Source: Candidatus Gastranaerophilales bacterium (GTDB taxonomy: Bacteria; Cyanobacteriota; Vampirovibrionia; Gastranaerophilales; Gastranaerophilaceae). Taken from it: a DNA stretch of 45,132 bases. Position numbers and translations under genes: made by a program. A model generated the notes under the pieces. It was not told where the DNA came from and made no database searches. It saw only the letters and a list, made by a program, of their open reading frames with translations. The stretch spans positions 1 through 45,132 of the forward strand of contig CALUSA010000009.1 in the NCBI GenBank assembly GCA_944323275.1, given 5' to 3'. Shown piece by piece: positions 8,639 to 17,686 of the stretch (position 1 is its first letter; every line of letters begins with the position of its first letter).

Positions 8639-9255
8639 TGAATATAAATGTTTTTAAAATATTGAATAAAACAAATGCAGAAGGACCTGGAACAAGATTT
8701 TGTCTGTGGGTGCAGGGATGCTCCCGTCATTGCAAAGGCTGTCACGCAAAAAGTACATGGTCGCATAACATTAACAAGCTTATGAGTACAGAGGAAATTT
8801 TCAGCCTGATAAAATCGCAAAAAGATATTGAAGGAGTAACTTTCCTTGGCGGTGAACCTTTTGAGCAGGCGCAGGGTGTGTCGGAGTTAGCACAAATGGT
8901 TAAAGAGTCAGGGCTTTCTGTTATGACTTTTAGCGGCAATTCTTATGAAAAATTAAAACAGAGTAAAGATATTTTTGTTCAAAAGCTTTTAAAATACACT
9001 GACCTGCTGGTTGACGGAGCGTTTGAGCAGGAGAATTTTGACCTTTCACGTCCGTGGGTCGGTTCAAAAAACCAGCGTTACATATTTTTGACAGACCGTT
9101 ATTCAATGCAGGAAATATTACAGTACAAAAATAAAATAGAATTGCATATTAACAAAAACGGAAGCATTTTTGTTAACGGAATGGCAGATTTTAAAAAATT
9201 GAAATTATATCTTACAAAAAATTGCAAACTATCGGAGAATAATTATGCTTGTTAA
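8638..9255 (+). CDS. NrdG-like radical SAM activating protein
   Basis: The 205-residue product has the 4Fe-4S radical SAM motif C-x3-C-x2-C (GCSRHCKGCH), preceded by EGPGTRFCLWVQ as in the anaerobic ribonucleotide reductase activase NrdG, and the GGEP motif (FLGGEPFEQA) that contacts SAM. NrdG-type enzymes make a 5'-deoxyadenosyl radical and install a glycyl radical on a partner. No NrdD or other glycyl-radical enzyme is in this window. Instead it overlaps the Ycf46 ATPase gene by 11 bases, so its partner is probably in this operon. It is longer than typical NrdG (about 155-170 residues). Confidence 0.8.
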   Translation: MNINVFKILNKTNAEGPGTRFCLWVQGCSRHCKGCHAKSTWSHNINKLMSTEEIFSLIKSQKDIEGVTFLGGEPFEQAQGVSELAQMVKESGLSVMTFSGNSYEKLKQSKDIFVQKLLKYTDLLVDGAFEQENFDLSRPWVGSKNQRYIFLTDRYSMQEILQYKNKIELHINKNGSIFVNGMADFKKLKLYLTKNCKLSENNYAC

Positions 9256-10873
9256 AAAGTTATCGAACCTTATAAGAGCAAGATTTCCTTACATTTACAT
9301 CACGACATACGAAGAAGAACGTGTAACTAACCTGCTAAAAAAAATAGTCAGAGAACCTAAGCTTGTAAAAGTACCGAGAGAGGTTTACATCTGGACACAG
9401 ACAAACGGTTTTATTAACGATGAAACAGAAAAGCCTATTCCAGGGACGATTACCCCTTCTAAAGCACTTGAATTTGTTGAAAAATGCGATAAAGACGCTG
9501 TATTTTTATTTTATGACATGCACGTAAATTTTGGTGTAAAAAACAGGGGGTGTGATTATGAACTCGTAAGACGTCTTAGAGATTTAGTAGGCGTTTTAAA
9601 AACCGGTCAGGTTCGCAAAAATGTTTTCTTTATTTCTCCGGATCTGATAATCCCCGATACTTTGCAAAAGGATATAACCATCTGTAACTTCCCGCTGCCT
9701 ACATTAAAAGAAATTAGTGCAAAATTAAACAGCATGATTTCCCAAAATGTTATGGTTAAATCAGATACATTAACGGAAGAAGACAAAGAAAGACTCTGTA
9801 AAGCAGCTCTGGGTTTGACCCTGCAGGAAGCGGAAAATGCTTTTGCGCTTGCAATGGTAAACGACGGAACCATAAGTATTGATGATTTAAAAATTATTAT
9901 GGATGAAAAAATGCAGGTTATTAAAAAAACCGGCATACTTGAATTTGTAACAACAAATCTTAGCATAGATGACATAGGCGGTCTGGATAATCTTAAAAGC
10001 TGGCTTAAAAAGCGAAACAATTCCTGGTCGGAAAACGCTAAAAAATATTGCATCCCTGCACCAAAAGGCGTTCTTATCACCGGAGTTCCTGGCTGCGGTA
10101 AAAGCTTAACGGCAAAAGCAATGAGTGCAATCTGGCAGCTTCCTTTACTAAGGCTGGATTTAGGCAAAATATTCAGCGGGCTGGTCGGAAGTTCCGAGGA
10201 AAATATGCGCAGAGCAATTGCCACTGCAGAAGCTGTAGCACCATCAATTTTGTGGGTAGATGAAATTGAAAAAGGTTTAAGCGGTGTAAATTCAGGCGGT
10301 GACAGCGGTGTTACTTCAAGAATATTCGGACAGTTTTTAACCTGGATGCAGGAAAAAGAAGCACCGGTATTTGTTATTGCAACAGCAAATAACATAAATA
10401 ACCTGCCGCCGGAGCTTATGCGAAAAGGTAGATTTGATGAAATTTTCTTTGTTGACATACCGACCTTTAATGAAAGAGTTGAAATTTTCAAACTGCACTT
10501 GAAAAAACGATTGAAAGATAAAGAAGTATCGCAAAAGGTTCCGATTACGGATGAAGTATGCAAAAAACTCGCCTCGCTCACGGAAGGATTTATCGGTGCA
10601 GAGATAGAACAGGTAGTAATTTCAGCACTTTATGAAGCATTTTTTGAAAAAAGAGCACTGGAATTTAAAGATTTGGAAAAAACAATCAAAAATACGGTGC
10701 CTCTTTCCACTACCCAGAGAGAACAAATACTGGCTTTGAGGGCGTGGGCTAATGTGAGAGCAGTTGCAGCTACTAAAAAAGAAGATTTAACTGCTTATAG
10801 CAATGATGTTGAAAATAATACGGAAGCCAGAGATGTGTCCAAAACACGTGGCGGACGCTCGCTTGATTTTTAA
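9245..10873 (+). CDS. ycf46: Ycf46-type AAA+ ATPase
   Basis: The 542-residue product has an N-terminal alpha/beta region (about 1-235) and a C-terminal AAA+ core: Walker A GVPGCGKS near 280-287, Walker B ILWVDEIEK near 335-343, and an arginine-finger-like MRKGRFDE near 393-400. This layout matches Ycf46, found in cyanobacteria and some plastids; a role in CO2 use has been reported in Synechocystis, but the biochemical substrate is unknown. It overlaps the radical SAM gene upstream by 11 bases and is followed by Ycf35-like and DUF2997 genes. It likely remodels a partner protein using ATP. Confidence 0.88.
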   Translation: MLVKKLSNLIRARFPYIYITTYEEERVTNLLKKIVREPKLVKVPREVYIWTQTNGFINDETEKPIPGTITPSKALEFVEKCDKDAVFLFYDMHVNFGVKNRGCDYELVRRLRDLVGVLKTGQVRKNVFFISPDLIIPDTLQKDITICNFPLPTLKEISAKLNSMISQNVMVKSDTLTEEDKERLCKAALGLTLQEAENAFALAMVNDGTISIDDLKIIMDEKMQVIKKTGILEFVTTNLSIDDIGGLDNLKSWLKKRNNSWSENAKKYCIPAPKGVLITGVPGCGKSLTAKAMSAIWQLPLLRLDLGKIFSGLVGSSEENMRRAIATAEAVAPSILWVDEIEKGLSGVNSGGDSGVTSRIFGQFLTWMQEKEAPVFVIATANNINNLPPELMRKGRFDEIFFVDIPTFNERVEIFKLHLKKRLKDKEVSQKVPITDEVCKKLASLTEGFIGAEIEQVVISALYEAFFEKRALEFKDLEKTIKNTVPLSTTQREQILALRAWANVRAVAATKKEDLTAYSNDVENNTEARDVSKTRGGRSLDF

Positions 10874-10890
10874 GAAAGGATTATAAATTT

Positions 10891-11439
10891 ATGTCTTGTA
10901 CTATATCGTTGTTGCCTTTCGGACTTTTATACGCAGTTGTTTCTTCAATATCGTACGGTATTAAAGCCGAAAGAGAAGCCCGTCTTGCCGAATCGGAAGA
11001 AGCAATAAAAGCTAAAATAAACAGCAAGTTCCAAGAATCCCTTAATTCGCCGCAGGAATTAACACGTGAGCGTCTTAATAAAATTTGTAACGAATATGAC
11101 ACTGTATTTATGGACAGAGATTTGCTTATGAAAACTCTGCAGGAATACGGGATACAAACACTTATGGTAAACAAAAATAAAGTTGAAGCTGACATAGAAA
11201 ATTTTCATTTAAATTTTACAAGAGAAAATGAAACAGTACCGTTTAAATTAAAAGTAACCTGTGAAGAAAGCTGTGATGATACAGTTATACTTGAAGATTT
11301 GAACTCTGAGTACGGAATGAATGCACAGGAAGAATCCTACATAAAAATAAAAGAACGCCTTGCACAAAAAAATCTTCAAATTGACGAGGAAGAAATTCTT
11401 GAGGATAACACAATTGTGCTTACGGTAAATATTAATTAG
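10891..11439 (+). CDS. Ycf35/DUF1257-like protein
   Basis: The 182-residue product starts 17 bases after ycf46 behind AAAGGA. It has a hydrophobic N-terminal stretch (about residues 5-22), a charged alpha-helical linker, then a C-terminal region resembling Ycf35/DUF1257: a D-x-x-x-L-x-x-x-L-x-x-x-G segment (DRDLLMKTLQEYG) and the ending KNLQIDEEEILEDNTIVLTVN, like the family's 'GF-x-I-x-x-E-x-x-x-D-G-x-I-x-L-x-V' tail. The match rests on pattern and gene order (Ycf46, DUF1257 and DUF2997 commonly travel together), so it is moderately sure. The N-terminal hydrophobic extension is unusual. Confidence 0.6.
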   Translation: MSCTISLLPFGLLYAVVSSISYGIKAEREARLAESEEAIKAKINSKFQESLNSPQELTRERLNKICNEYDTVFMDRDLLMKTLQEYGIQTLMVNKNKVEADIENFHLNFTRENETVPFKLKVTCEESCDDTVILEDLNSEYGMNAQEESYIKIKERLAQKNLQIDEEEILEDNTIVLTVNIN

Positions 11440-11449
11440 AGGTATTTGT

Positions 11450-11656
11450 ATGGATAAAAAAAAGCTTAAGATAAAACTTTTACCAAACGGCGAAATAAAA
11501 ATGCACACAGAAGGCATAAAAGGAAAAAAATGCCTTGATTATGCAAAACTGCTTGAGCAACTTGCAGATGCCAAAATTACAACTCAGGAGTTAACTCCGG
11601 AATACTACGAAACGGAAATATACGAAGATAATAACCTGTATAATACCGATCAGTAA
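11450..11656 (+). CDS. DUF2997 family small protein
   Basis: The 68-residue product has the DUF2997 pattern: an N-terminal strand with 'P-N-G-E-I' (KIKLLPNGEIKMHTEGIKGKKCLDYAKLLEQL), with a G-x-x-G-x-x-C motif followed by a helix. The conserved cysteine in GKKCLDY is notable. Function is unknown in the family; it is often adjacent to DUF1257 and AAA ATPase genes. It is the last gene of the operon, 10 bases after the Ycf35-like gene. Confidence 0.7.
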   Translation: MDKKKLKIKLLPNGEIKMHTEGIKGKKCLDYAKLLEQLADAKITTQELTPEYYETEIYEDNNLYNTDQ

Positions 11657-11683
11657 GTACAATATTGGTCTGTGTTTACAAGA

Positions 11684-11724
11684 TATTGATAATAATTTAA
11701 CTTGATTAATGCATATTATCAATA
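11684..11724. terminator. Stem-loop between convergent operons
   Basis: TATTGATAATA (11684-11694) and TATTATCAATA (11714-11724) are perfect 11-base inverted repeats around a 19-base loop, lying between two convergent transcription units. It probably acts as a bidirectional terminator or RNA 3'-end protector. The stem is AT-only and weak, and no long T-run follows. Confidence 0.5.
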
Positions 11725-11736
11725 CCGTTTTAATAA

Positions 11737-13065
11737 TTAACAGCAGGCTGTTTCTTTACTTTGAGTATTTTTGCCTACGCAGGTATATTCAAAACCTCTT
11801 TGTATAAGTCGTTTTGCGTCATATTGATTTCTGCCGTCAAAGATAACAGGTGTTTTTAACAGGTCTTTTATTCTGTCAAAGTCAGGACGTCTGAATTCGT
11901 TCCATTCTGTTAAAAGCAGCAGAGCATCTGCATCTTTGAGTGCATCATAAGAGGATTTTGCGTAAGTTATTTTGCTGCCGAAAATCATCTCTGCACAATC
12001 AAATGCTTTCGGGTCATAAGCCTGTATTTTTGCCCCACGTTCTAAAAGTGCATTGATGATTGTGATGGCAGGTGCTTCTCTCATGTCGTTTGTTTTGGGT
12101 TTAAACGCAAGTCCCCATACTGCAAATGTTTTGCCTGTAAGGTTTTCGCCGAAGCGTTTTAATATTTTATTTATAAATATTTGTCTTTGCAGCTTGTTAA
12201 CTTTGTCTGCGGATTCTAAAAGCTGATAGTCGCACCCGTAATCTTTTGCTGTTTTTAACAGTGCTTTAACATCTTTGGGAAAACAGCTTCCGCCGTAACC
12301 AAGCCCTGGGAATAAAAACTGCGAGCCTATACGTTTGTCGGCGCACATACCAATTCTTACCATTTCAGCATCGGCACCGACTTTTTCACAAATATTGGCA
12401 ATTTCATTAGCATAAGAAATTTTTACGGCTAAGAATGAGTTGGCTGCATATTTTGTCATTTCTGCGGATTTAACGTCCATAATTATAACAGGGTTGCCGG
12501 TTCTCAAAAACGGAGCGTAAAGTTCCTGCATAATTTCCGTAGCTCTGTGCGAATTTGATCCGATAACCACTCTGTCCGGTTTTAAAAAGTCATCAACTGC
12601 TGCCCCCTGTTTTAAAAATTCAGGGTTTGAAACAACATCAAATTCTTCGTTTGTTTGGGCTTTGATTATCTCTGTAACTTTTTGTGCTGTACCAACGGGT
12701 ACTGTTGATTTGTCGATTATAACTTTATATCCATTCAGTGCCTTGCCGATTGATTTTGCTACGTCATAAACATATTGTAAGTCAGCAGAACCGTCTTCAC
12801 CCTGCGGAGTTCCGACAGCAATAAAGCAGACCAGTGATTTTTTAACCGCTGCATCAAGGTCGTTTGTGAAGGACAGTCTGTTTTCCGAAACATTTACTTT
12901 AATTAATTCTTCCAGCCCCGGCTCGTAAATAGGGATAATTCCCTGTTCGAGTTTTGCCAGCTTTTCCGTATCTTTGTCAACGCAGATGACATCGTTGCCC
13001 ATCTCTGCCAGACATGTGCCTGCAACCAACCCTACATAACCCGTTCCAATAACGCATATTTTCAT
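11737..13065 (-). CDS. ugd: UDP-glucose 6-dehydrogenase
   Basis: This enzyme oxidises UDP-glucose to UDP-glucuronate with two NAD+. The 442-residue start at 13065 is chosen because AAGGAG precedes it and the product opens with the Rossmann motif MKICVIGTGYVGLVAGTC. The catalytic cysteine lies in GYGGSCFPKD (C261). Further family marks are VGTPQGEDGSADL and WGLAFKPKTNDMREAPA. It is the last gene of a minus-strand operon with two glycosyltransferases, suggesting UDP-glucuronate or a derivative is used for envelope glycans. Confidence 0.95.
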   Translation of the reverse strand: MKICVIGTGYVGLVAGTCLAEMGNDVICVDKDTEKLAKLEQGIIPIYEPGLEELIKVNVSENRLSFTNDLDAAVKKSLVCFIAVGTPQGEDGSADLQYVYDVAKSIGKALNGYKVIIDKSTVPVGTAQKVTEIIKAQTNEEFDVVSNPEFLKQGAAVDDFLKPDRVVIGSNSHRATEIMQELYAPFLRTGNPVIIMDVKSAEMTKYAANSFLAVKISYANEIANICEKVGADAEMVRIGMCADKRIGSQFLFPGLGYGGSCFPKDVKALLKTAKDYGCDYQLLESADKVNKLQRQIFINKILKRFGENLTGKTFAVWGLAFKPKTNDMREAPAITIINALLERGAKIQAYDPKAFDCAEMIFGSKITYAKSSYDALKDADALLLLTEWNEFRRPDFDRIKDLLKTPVIFDGRNQYDAKRLIQRGFEYTCVGKNTQSKETACC

Positions 13066-13131
13066 GTGTTTATACTCCTTTTTTATATATTTATATTCTA
13101 GCACATCAACATTTTATGTCTTGCTTGTTTT

Positions 13132-14652
13132 TTACTTGATTTTTTCAAAGTGTATCAGGTATTTTGTTTCATCTACAGGATTTTGCCATATTTTTAAAAC
13201 CTTGAGGTTCGGGTTATTATAAATATATTTTTTCAGATTTAAAGAATAATGACTTTTTTTGTTAGAATAAGAAACTTCAACCCAGTAATCGCCTTTGGGA
13301 AAATTTGTAATTTTTTCAGGAATTGTGGATTTTTCAAAATCTTGCCAAGGATTATCCCTTAAAATATTTTTGGATTTTAGATCTAAATAGTATCCGTATT
13401 GAAACGGCGTTGTAAATATTACATTAGAAAAATCTTTGTTTGCATTTTCCTGTAATATAAGAGCAAAATTTCTGTAGTAGTCTTTATGCATTAAGTATCT
13501 TTTTGCTGAAACAGAAAATTGATTTATGCTGACAAATGCAAGTAATAATACTAAAACAGCCGTCGTAAGTTTGGATTGTTTTACAACAAACAAAAGCTGG
13601 CAATATAAAATTATAAACAACGGCAATAGAAATAAAATCAATCTTTGGTCAAAAGGATAATGTTCCATAAAACTCGCTGTTATGCATAACAGTATAGGAA
13701 TAAGTGTTACACACTTATTCCTATACTCTCTTGTTGTAAAAAATATTATTAAATTTAAAAACAAAAATAAAAACAGGTATTGCGGGTACGGAAATTCAAT
13801 TAACTTCTGTATTTTTTCAACAAACATCTGTGAAAAGTTGTGGAAGCTTAAAAATGAAGGATCTTTAGACAACCAGTACTGGTGCATCCAATCAAATAAT
13901 GATTTGTTAACTGGTTTGTACCATAATAAAGCCCAAACCAGAAAATTTGCAATAAGAGGAATAAACAGTATTGCAATCTTTGTTTTGTCAAAATGTTTGT
14001 TTTTTATCATATCAATGATAGTTACCGCAAAGCCTGCCGCCATAATAAACCATGCTGAGCTTGAAAACCACGGAGCAATGGTAAACAACAGAGAATACAA
14101 TGCCAGTTTTTTATAACAAATATTTTTTATATCCAGTGACAAAAAAGCAAGCAAAAGGATAATCGTAAACATCATCTCGCAGGAATACTGCTTAAGCTCC
14201 TGTGCGTAATTTATTGCAGCCGGATTAAAAACAAGCATGGCTGTGCTTATCCAGGTAAAATATCTGTTTTTAAACATTTTTTGTACAAGTATCGCAAACA
14301 ACGGCAGCGAAACTATTGAACAAATACACGGGAATAAACGTAAAACAAGATCTTTTGTATAAAAATTATTTACCTGATGTGAAATATCAAGTAAAAATTT
14401 GCAAGTGACCATAAAAAACGGCGGAGCTACCTGATATCTATCAAGTGCTTTAAAAAGCTTGAAATATGACCTATGTAATATATTGCCCCCTAAAGAGCAC
14501 TCGTCTAACCATAGGGACTGATTGTAAAAATATACTTTTAGTCTTAAAATTATCCCGCAAAGAATTATTAACCCCGTAATCAGATATGTTAAATTTATCT
14601 TTTTTATTAGTGGCAGAGTGTTTGAGTAAATCTCTTTCAGGTTCGTTTTCAT
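13132..14652 (-). CDS. Multi-pass membrane glycosyltransferase (GT39/GT83-like, PMT/ArnT clan)
   Basis: The 506-residue product has about ten hydrophobic helices and a soluble C-terminal domain. After the first membrane helix it carries SLWLDECSLGG, matching the acidic 'D-E' motif in the first periplasmic loop of PMT/ArnT-clan enzymes that use polyprenyl-phosphate sugars as donors. Its ATG overlaps the stop of the upstream GT2 gene (4 bases), so the two are coupled. The natural reading is that the GT2 enzyme loads a sugar on undecaprenyl phosphate and this enzyme transfers it outside the inner membrane. The acceptor is unknown. Confidence 0.8.
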   Translation of the reverse strand: MKTNLKEIYSNTLPLIKKINLTYLITGLIILCGIILRLKVYFYNQSLWLDECSLGGNILHRSYFKLFKALDRYQVAPPFFMVTCKFLLDISHQVNNFYTKDLVLRLFPCICSIVSLPLFAILVQKMFKNRYFTWISTAMLVFNPAAINYAQELKQYSCEMMFTIILLLAFLSLDIKNICYKKLALYSLLFTIAPWFSSSAWFIMAAGFAVTIIDMIKNKHFDKTKIAILFIPLIANFLVWALLWYKPVNKSLFDWMHQYWLSKDPSFLSFHNFSQMFVEKIQKLIEFPYPQYLFLFLFLNLIIFFTTREYRNKCVTLIPILLCITASFMEHYPFDQRLILFLLPLFIILYCQLLFVVKQSKLTTAVLVLLLAFVSINQFSVSAKRYLMHKDYYRNFALILQENANKDFSNVIFTTPFQYGYYLDLKSKNILRDNPWQDFEKSTIPEKITNFPKGDYWVEVSYSNKKSHYSLNLKKYIYNNPNLKVLKIWQNPVDETKYLIHFEKIK

Positions 14653-15746
14653 TTATTTCTTCCGGTTTCTAAAAATACAAAATATTTTCTTAATAAGAAG
14701 TTGCCGATAACTCCGACTACACTGGAGATTGCTTTAGCCCAGAAGCTGCTTAAGCCTATTGCAATAAGTCCGTAAGTGCATCCGTAGTCAACAGAGCCCA
14801 TAATTATCAGAGTCAGTATATAAGACATAATCTCGCCAAAGGCACTCCAGTGTGCTTTGTGGCGGAATAATAGCAATATGCAGAGAAAATAATTTATCAT
14901 TGCCGAGATAAAGAAGGATATGCCTACACTGTAGAGCAAAATAACACCTGAATTTATCAGTGACATGAATATTAAAATGTTAGCAATTGCGCTCACGCCA
15001 CCTATGAAAAGGTAAAGTAAAAACTGCATCGGTATGGGGGCGGTGTGTGCACCGTAGTGAAGTATGCAATACAGAGCACGTAATCCGTCTTTTGCACCTA
15101 TTTTTTTACCTTCTTCAAAGGTTCTCGGGTTATAGCTGATAGCGCATTCGTAAACCCTGTATTTTCCCTGTGCTACATAGACAGTTACTTCCGGTTCAAA
15201 ACCAAAACGATTTTCTTTTAACTTTGGCGCAATGGTTTGTATAACTTCTCTTTTAAATAATTTGTAACATGTTTCCATGTCTGTAATATCGAGGTTTGTG
15301 TACATATTGGTTAAAAGAGTCAAGCCTTTGTTCATAAAAGTATGCCAGAAATACAAAATTCGTCTGGTATCAGGTTTCAGGTATCTGCTTCCGTAAACAA
15401 CATCAGCTTTATCTTCAAGCAGCGGTTTTATCATTTTTAAATAGTCTTTCGGGTCATATTCCATATCGGCATCCTGAATACCGATATAATCTCCCGTTGC
15501 GGAAATAAAACCTGTTCTCAAGGCTGCACCTTTGCCCATGTTTTTTTCATGCTTAAATACTTTTACATTGGGGATTTCTTCCGCAAGCTGCAGCGCAATG
15601 TTATAACTGTTATCTGACGAGCAATCATCAACCAGCACAAGTTCCAGTTGAATTTCATCTGTTTGAATTTTTAATACTTCTCTGACGATATCTTTTAGGG
15701 TGCTTTCCTCATTATAAACGGGAATAACTAAACTGAGCGTTTTCAT
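14649..15746 (-). CDS. Polyprenyl-phosphate GT2 glycosyltransferase fused to a GtrA domain
   Basis: The start at 15746 (365 residues) begins MKTLSLVIPVYNEESTLKDI, a typical GT2 opening, with GAGG a little upstream; an in-frame upstream ATG lacks a ribosome site. The N-terminal domain (1 to about 225) is DPM1-like, with DDCSSDNS and the DADMEYDP metal-binding motif. The C-terminal GtrA domain (about 235-360) has four membrane helices and probably flips the lipid-linked sugar. It is the first gene of the operon with the membrane glycosyltransferase and ugd. Such GT2-GtrA fusions are known from O-antigen or teichoic acid modification. Confidence 0.88.
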   Translation of the reverse strand: MKTLSLVIPVYNEESTLKDIVREVLKIQTDEIQLELVLVDDCSSDNSYNIALQLAEEIPNVKVFKHEKNMGKGAALRTGFISATGDYIGIQDADMEYDPKDYLKMIKPLLEDKADVVYGSRYLKPDTRRILYFWHTFMNKGLTLLTNMYTNLDITDMETCYKLFKREVIQTIAPKLKENRFGFEPEVTVYVAQGKYRVYECAISYNPRTFEEGKKIGAKDGLRALYCILHYGAHTAPIPMQFLLYLFIGGVSAIANILIFMSLINSGVILLYSVGISFFISAMINYFLCILLLFRHKAHWSAFGEIMSYILTLIIMGSVDYGCTYGLIAIGLSSFWAKAISSVVGVIGNFLLRKYFVFLETGRNK

Positions 15747-15879
15747 TATTTGCTTATCCTCTATCCTCTTAACCATGTTTATTTTTATTCTACAGGAAAA
15801 ATAATATCGTATTAAATATTTATAAAAATCCTTGCCAATATGTAAAAAAATCGCCATAATAAAATAATTAAAATTATTA

Positions 15880-15907
15880 GTCTGTCACAGCCGAAAGGAG
15901 ATTCGAG
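15880..15907 (+). promoter_or_regulatory. ilvE leader with a conserved-looking box
   Basis: GTCTGTCACAGCCGAAAGGAG runs into the ilvE ribosome-binding site. A similar sequence (GTCAGTCACGGCGAAAGGAT, 41891-41910) occurs in the leader of the repeat-protein gene at 42061. The AAAGGAG is the Shine-Dalgarno site; the preceding shared bases are unexplained. Confidence 0.3.
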
Positions 15908-16828
15908 ATGACAACAGAATATGTTTATTTAAATGGTGAATATGTTGATGCAAAAACAGCTTCAATCCCTGTAAGAAATCATGCTTTTTTATACGGAACA
16001 TCGGTGTTTGAAGGGATTCGTGCCTATTATAATAAAGAAGAAGACCAGCTTTATGCTTTCAGAATGAAGGAGCATTTTGAAAGATTGATTAACAGCTGCA
16101 AAATTATGCACATGGAGCCTAAATTTTCTGTTGAAGAATTTTGCGGACTGACAAAACAACTTTTGCAAAAAAACGGTTATAAAACTGATGCCTACATAAG
16201 ACCGCAGGTATATAAAAATGCATTAAAAATAGGTCCGGGGCTTTTGGATAATCCTGATGCCGTTTTAATATTTTCTTTTGCAATGGGTGATTATATTGAT
16301 TTAGAAAAAGGCTTAAGCGTGTGTGTTTCCAACTGGAGAAGAAATGACGACAATGCTATTCCGCCTAGAGCAAAAGTTTCAGGCTCTTATGCAAACACTG
16401 CATTGATTGTGACAGATGCAAAACTGGCAGGCTTTGATGATGCAATTGTGCTGGATCAGGCAGGAAAAGTTACCGAAGGCTCTGCTATGAATTTATTCCT
16501 TATTGAAGGTAATACTCTTGTCACGACAAAGACTACAGATAATATTCTTGTCGGTGTTACAAGAAATACTATCCTTGAATTGGGTAAAAATGTTCTTGGC
16601 ATGAATGTTTGCGAAAGAGAAATTTCCAGAACCGAGCTTTATGTTGCCGATGAAGCTTTCTATTGCGGAACAGGGGCACAGGTCAGCCCGATTACCTCTA
16701 TTGATCACAGACCGATTGGCACCGGTTCTGTAGGTGAACATACGAAAGAACTTCAAAAACTCTATTTTGATGTAGTAAAAGGGAAAGTAGAAAAATACAA
16801 AAAATGGTGCACACCTATTTATGATTAG
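15908..16828 (+). CDS. ilvE: Branched-chain amino acid aminotransferase
   Basis: This PLP fold-type IV enzyme transfers amino groups between glutamate and the keto acids of Leu, Ile and Val. The 306-residue product has RNHAFLYGTSVFEGIRAY near the start, PLP lysine K156 in PRAKVSGSYAN, and the ending motif TGTGAQ-type CGTGAQVSPITSIDHRPIGTG, all diagnostic. Length matches the family. A strong AAAGGAG precedes the ATG. Its 3' end overlaps the mlaE-like gene by 8 bases, although the two functions are not obviously related. Confidence 0.95.
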   Translation: MTTEYVYLNGEYVDAKTASIPVRNHAFLYGTSVFEGIRAYYNKEEDQLYAFRMKEHFERLINSCKIMHMEPKFSVEEFCGLTKQLLQKNGYKTDAYIRPQVYKNALKIGPGLLDNPDAVLIFSFAMGDYIDLEKGLSVCVSNWRRNDDNAIPPRAKVSGSYANTALIVTDAKLAGFDDAIVLDQAGKVTEGSAMNLFLIEGNTLVTTKTTDNILVGVTRNTILELGKNVLGMNVCEREISRTELYVADEAFYCGTGAQVSPITSIDHRPIGTGSVGEHTKELQKLYFDVVKGKVEKYKKWCTPIYD

Positions 16829-17564
16829 TTTTTTAGGATTATGTGTCCAAAACTTAATACGAACGATGAAATATATTATTGACGGGCGAACTAAAATTAC
16901 GTCCGTCATATCTCAGGCTGCAATGATTAGCTATGACTCGTTGTCAATATCATTAACTATTGTCTTTATTGCTGCTGCCGTAATCTCTTTACAAATTTCC
17001 AAACAATTCCTTATGAGCGGTGCGGAAAGTTATGTCGGCGGGTTTATTGCTGTTTCTCTTGTTCGTGAAATAGCACCCGGATTCGCTGCTCTGGCAATAG
17101 GTGCACGAGCAGGAACTGCGATTTGTGCCGAGGTCGCTAATATGCAGGTAACAGAACAGGTGGATGCAATAAAAACTTTGGGTGTCGATCCCGTAGGTTA
17201 TTATTTTGCCCCGAGATTGATTGCCTCTGCCCTGACAGTGCCGATGGTTGTTGTTCTTGCAGAGTTTATCGGGATTGTAGGCGGCATGATGGTTGCATAT
17301 TTTGCAATAGGTCTGCATCCTAATCGTTTTATGAACACGGTATGGCTGCTTCTTGAAGCCAAAGATATTTATATCAGTATTTTAAAAGCGTTTGTGTTCG
17401 GAGTATTGATTACGCTTGTTTGTGCTACTCAGGGGTATAAAACTCACGGCGGCGCAAAAGATGTAGGCAACTCGACAACACAGTCAGCTATTTTATCAAC
17501 TTTTTATCTTCTTGCGGCTGATTTTATTATTAATATTATATTTTATGTCCACGTCGGGATATAG
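16821..17564 (+). CDS. mlaE: MlaE-family ABC transporter permease
   Basis: The 247-residue membrane protein has five to six hydrophobic helices and MlaE/DUF140 signatures: VREIAPGFAALAIGARAGTAICAEVANMQVTEQVDAIKTLGVDP, then PRLIASALTVPMVVVL. MlaE is the permease of a lipid transporter that moves phospholipids between inner and outer membranes; in cyanobacteria and plastids the related TGD1 system imports lipids. The ATPase (MlaF) and MCE-domain (MlaD) partners are not adjacent here. The start is the overlap ATG inside ilvE; no clear ribosome site, so it is likely coupled. Confidence 0.92.
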   Translation: MISFLGLCVQNLIRTMKYIIDGRTKITSVISQAAMISYDSLSISLTIVFIAAAVISLQISKQFLMSGAESYVGGFIAVSLVREIAPGFAALAIGARAGTAICAEVANMQVTEQVDAIKTLGVDPVGYYFAPRLIASALTVPMVVVLAEFIGIVGGMMVAYFAIGLHPNRFMNTVWLLLEAKDIYISILKAFVFGVLITLVCATQGYKTHGGAKDVGNSTTQSAILSTFYLLAADFIINIIFYVHVGI

Positions 17565-17686
17565 TTTGCAGGCAAATATTGTTTTTTGTAAATTTATTTA
17601 ACAATTTTAAATTTTGCGCAATTTTTTTTAAGCAAATGTTTTTATATATTTAGGGAAGATTATAACTAAATTTGGGGAAAAGGTAA

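Noticed and set aside
9607-10581. 324-codon open frame antisense to the Ycf46 gene
   Set aside because: It lies fully inside the AAA+ core, which is clearly coding on the plus strand; the antisense product is Ser-rich and matches nothing.
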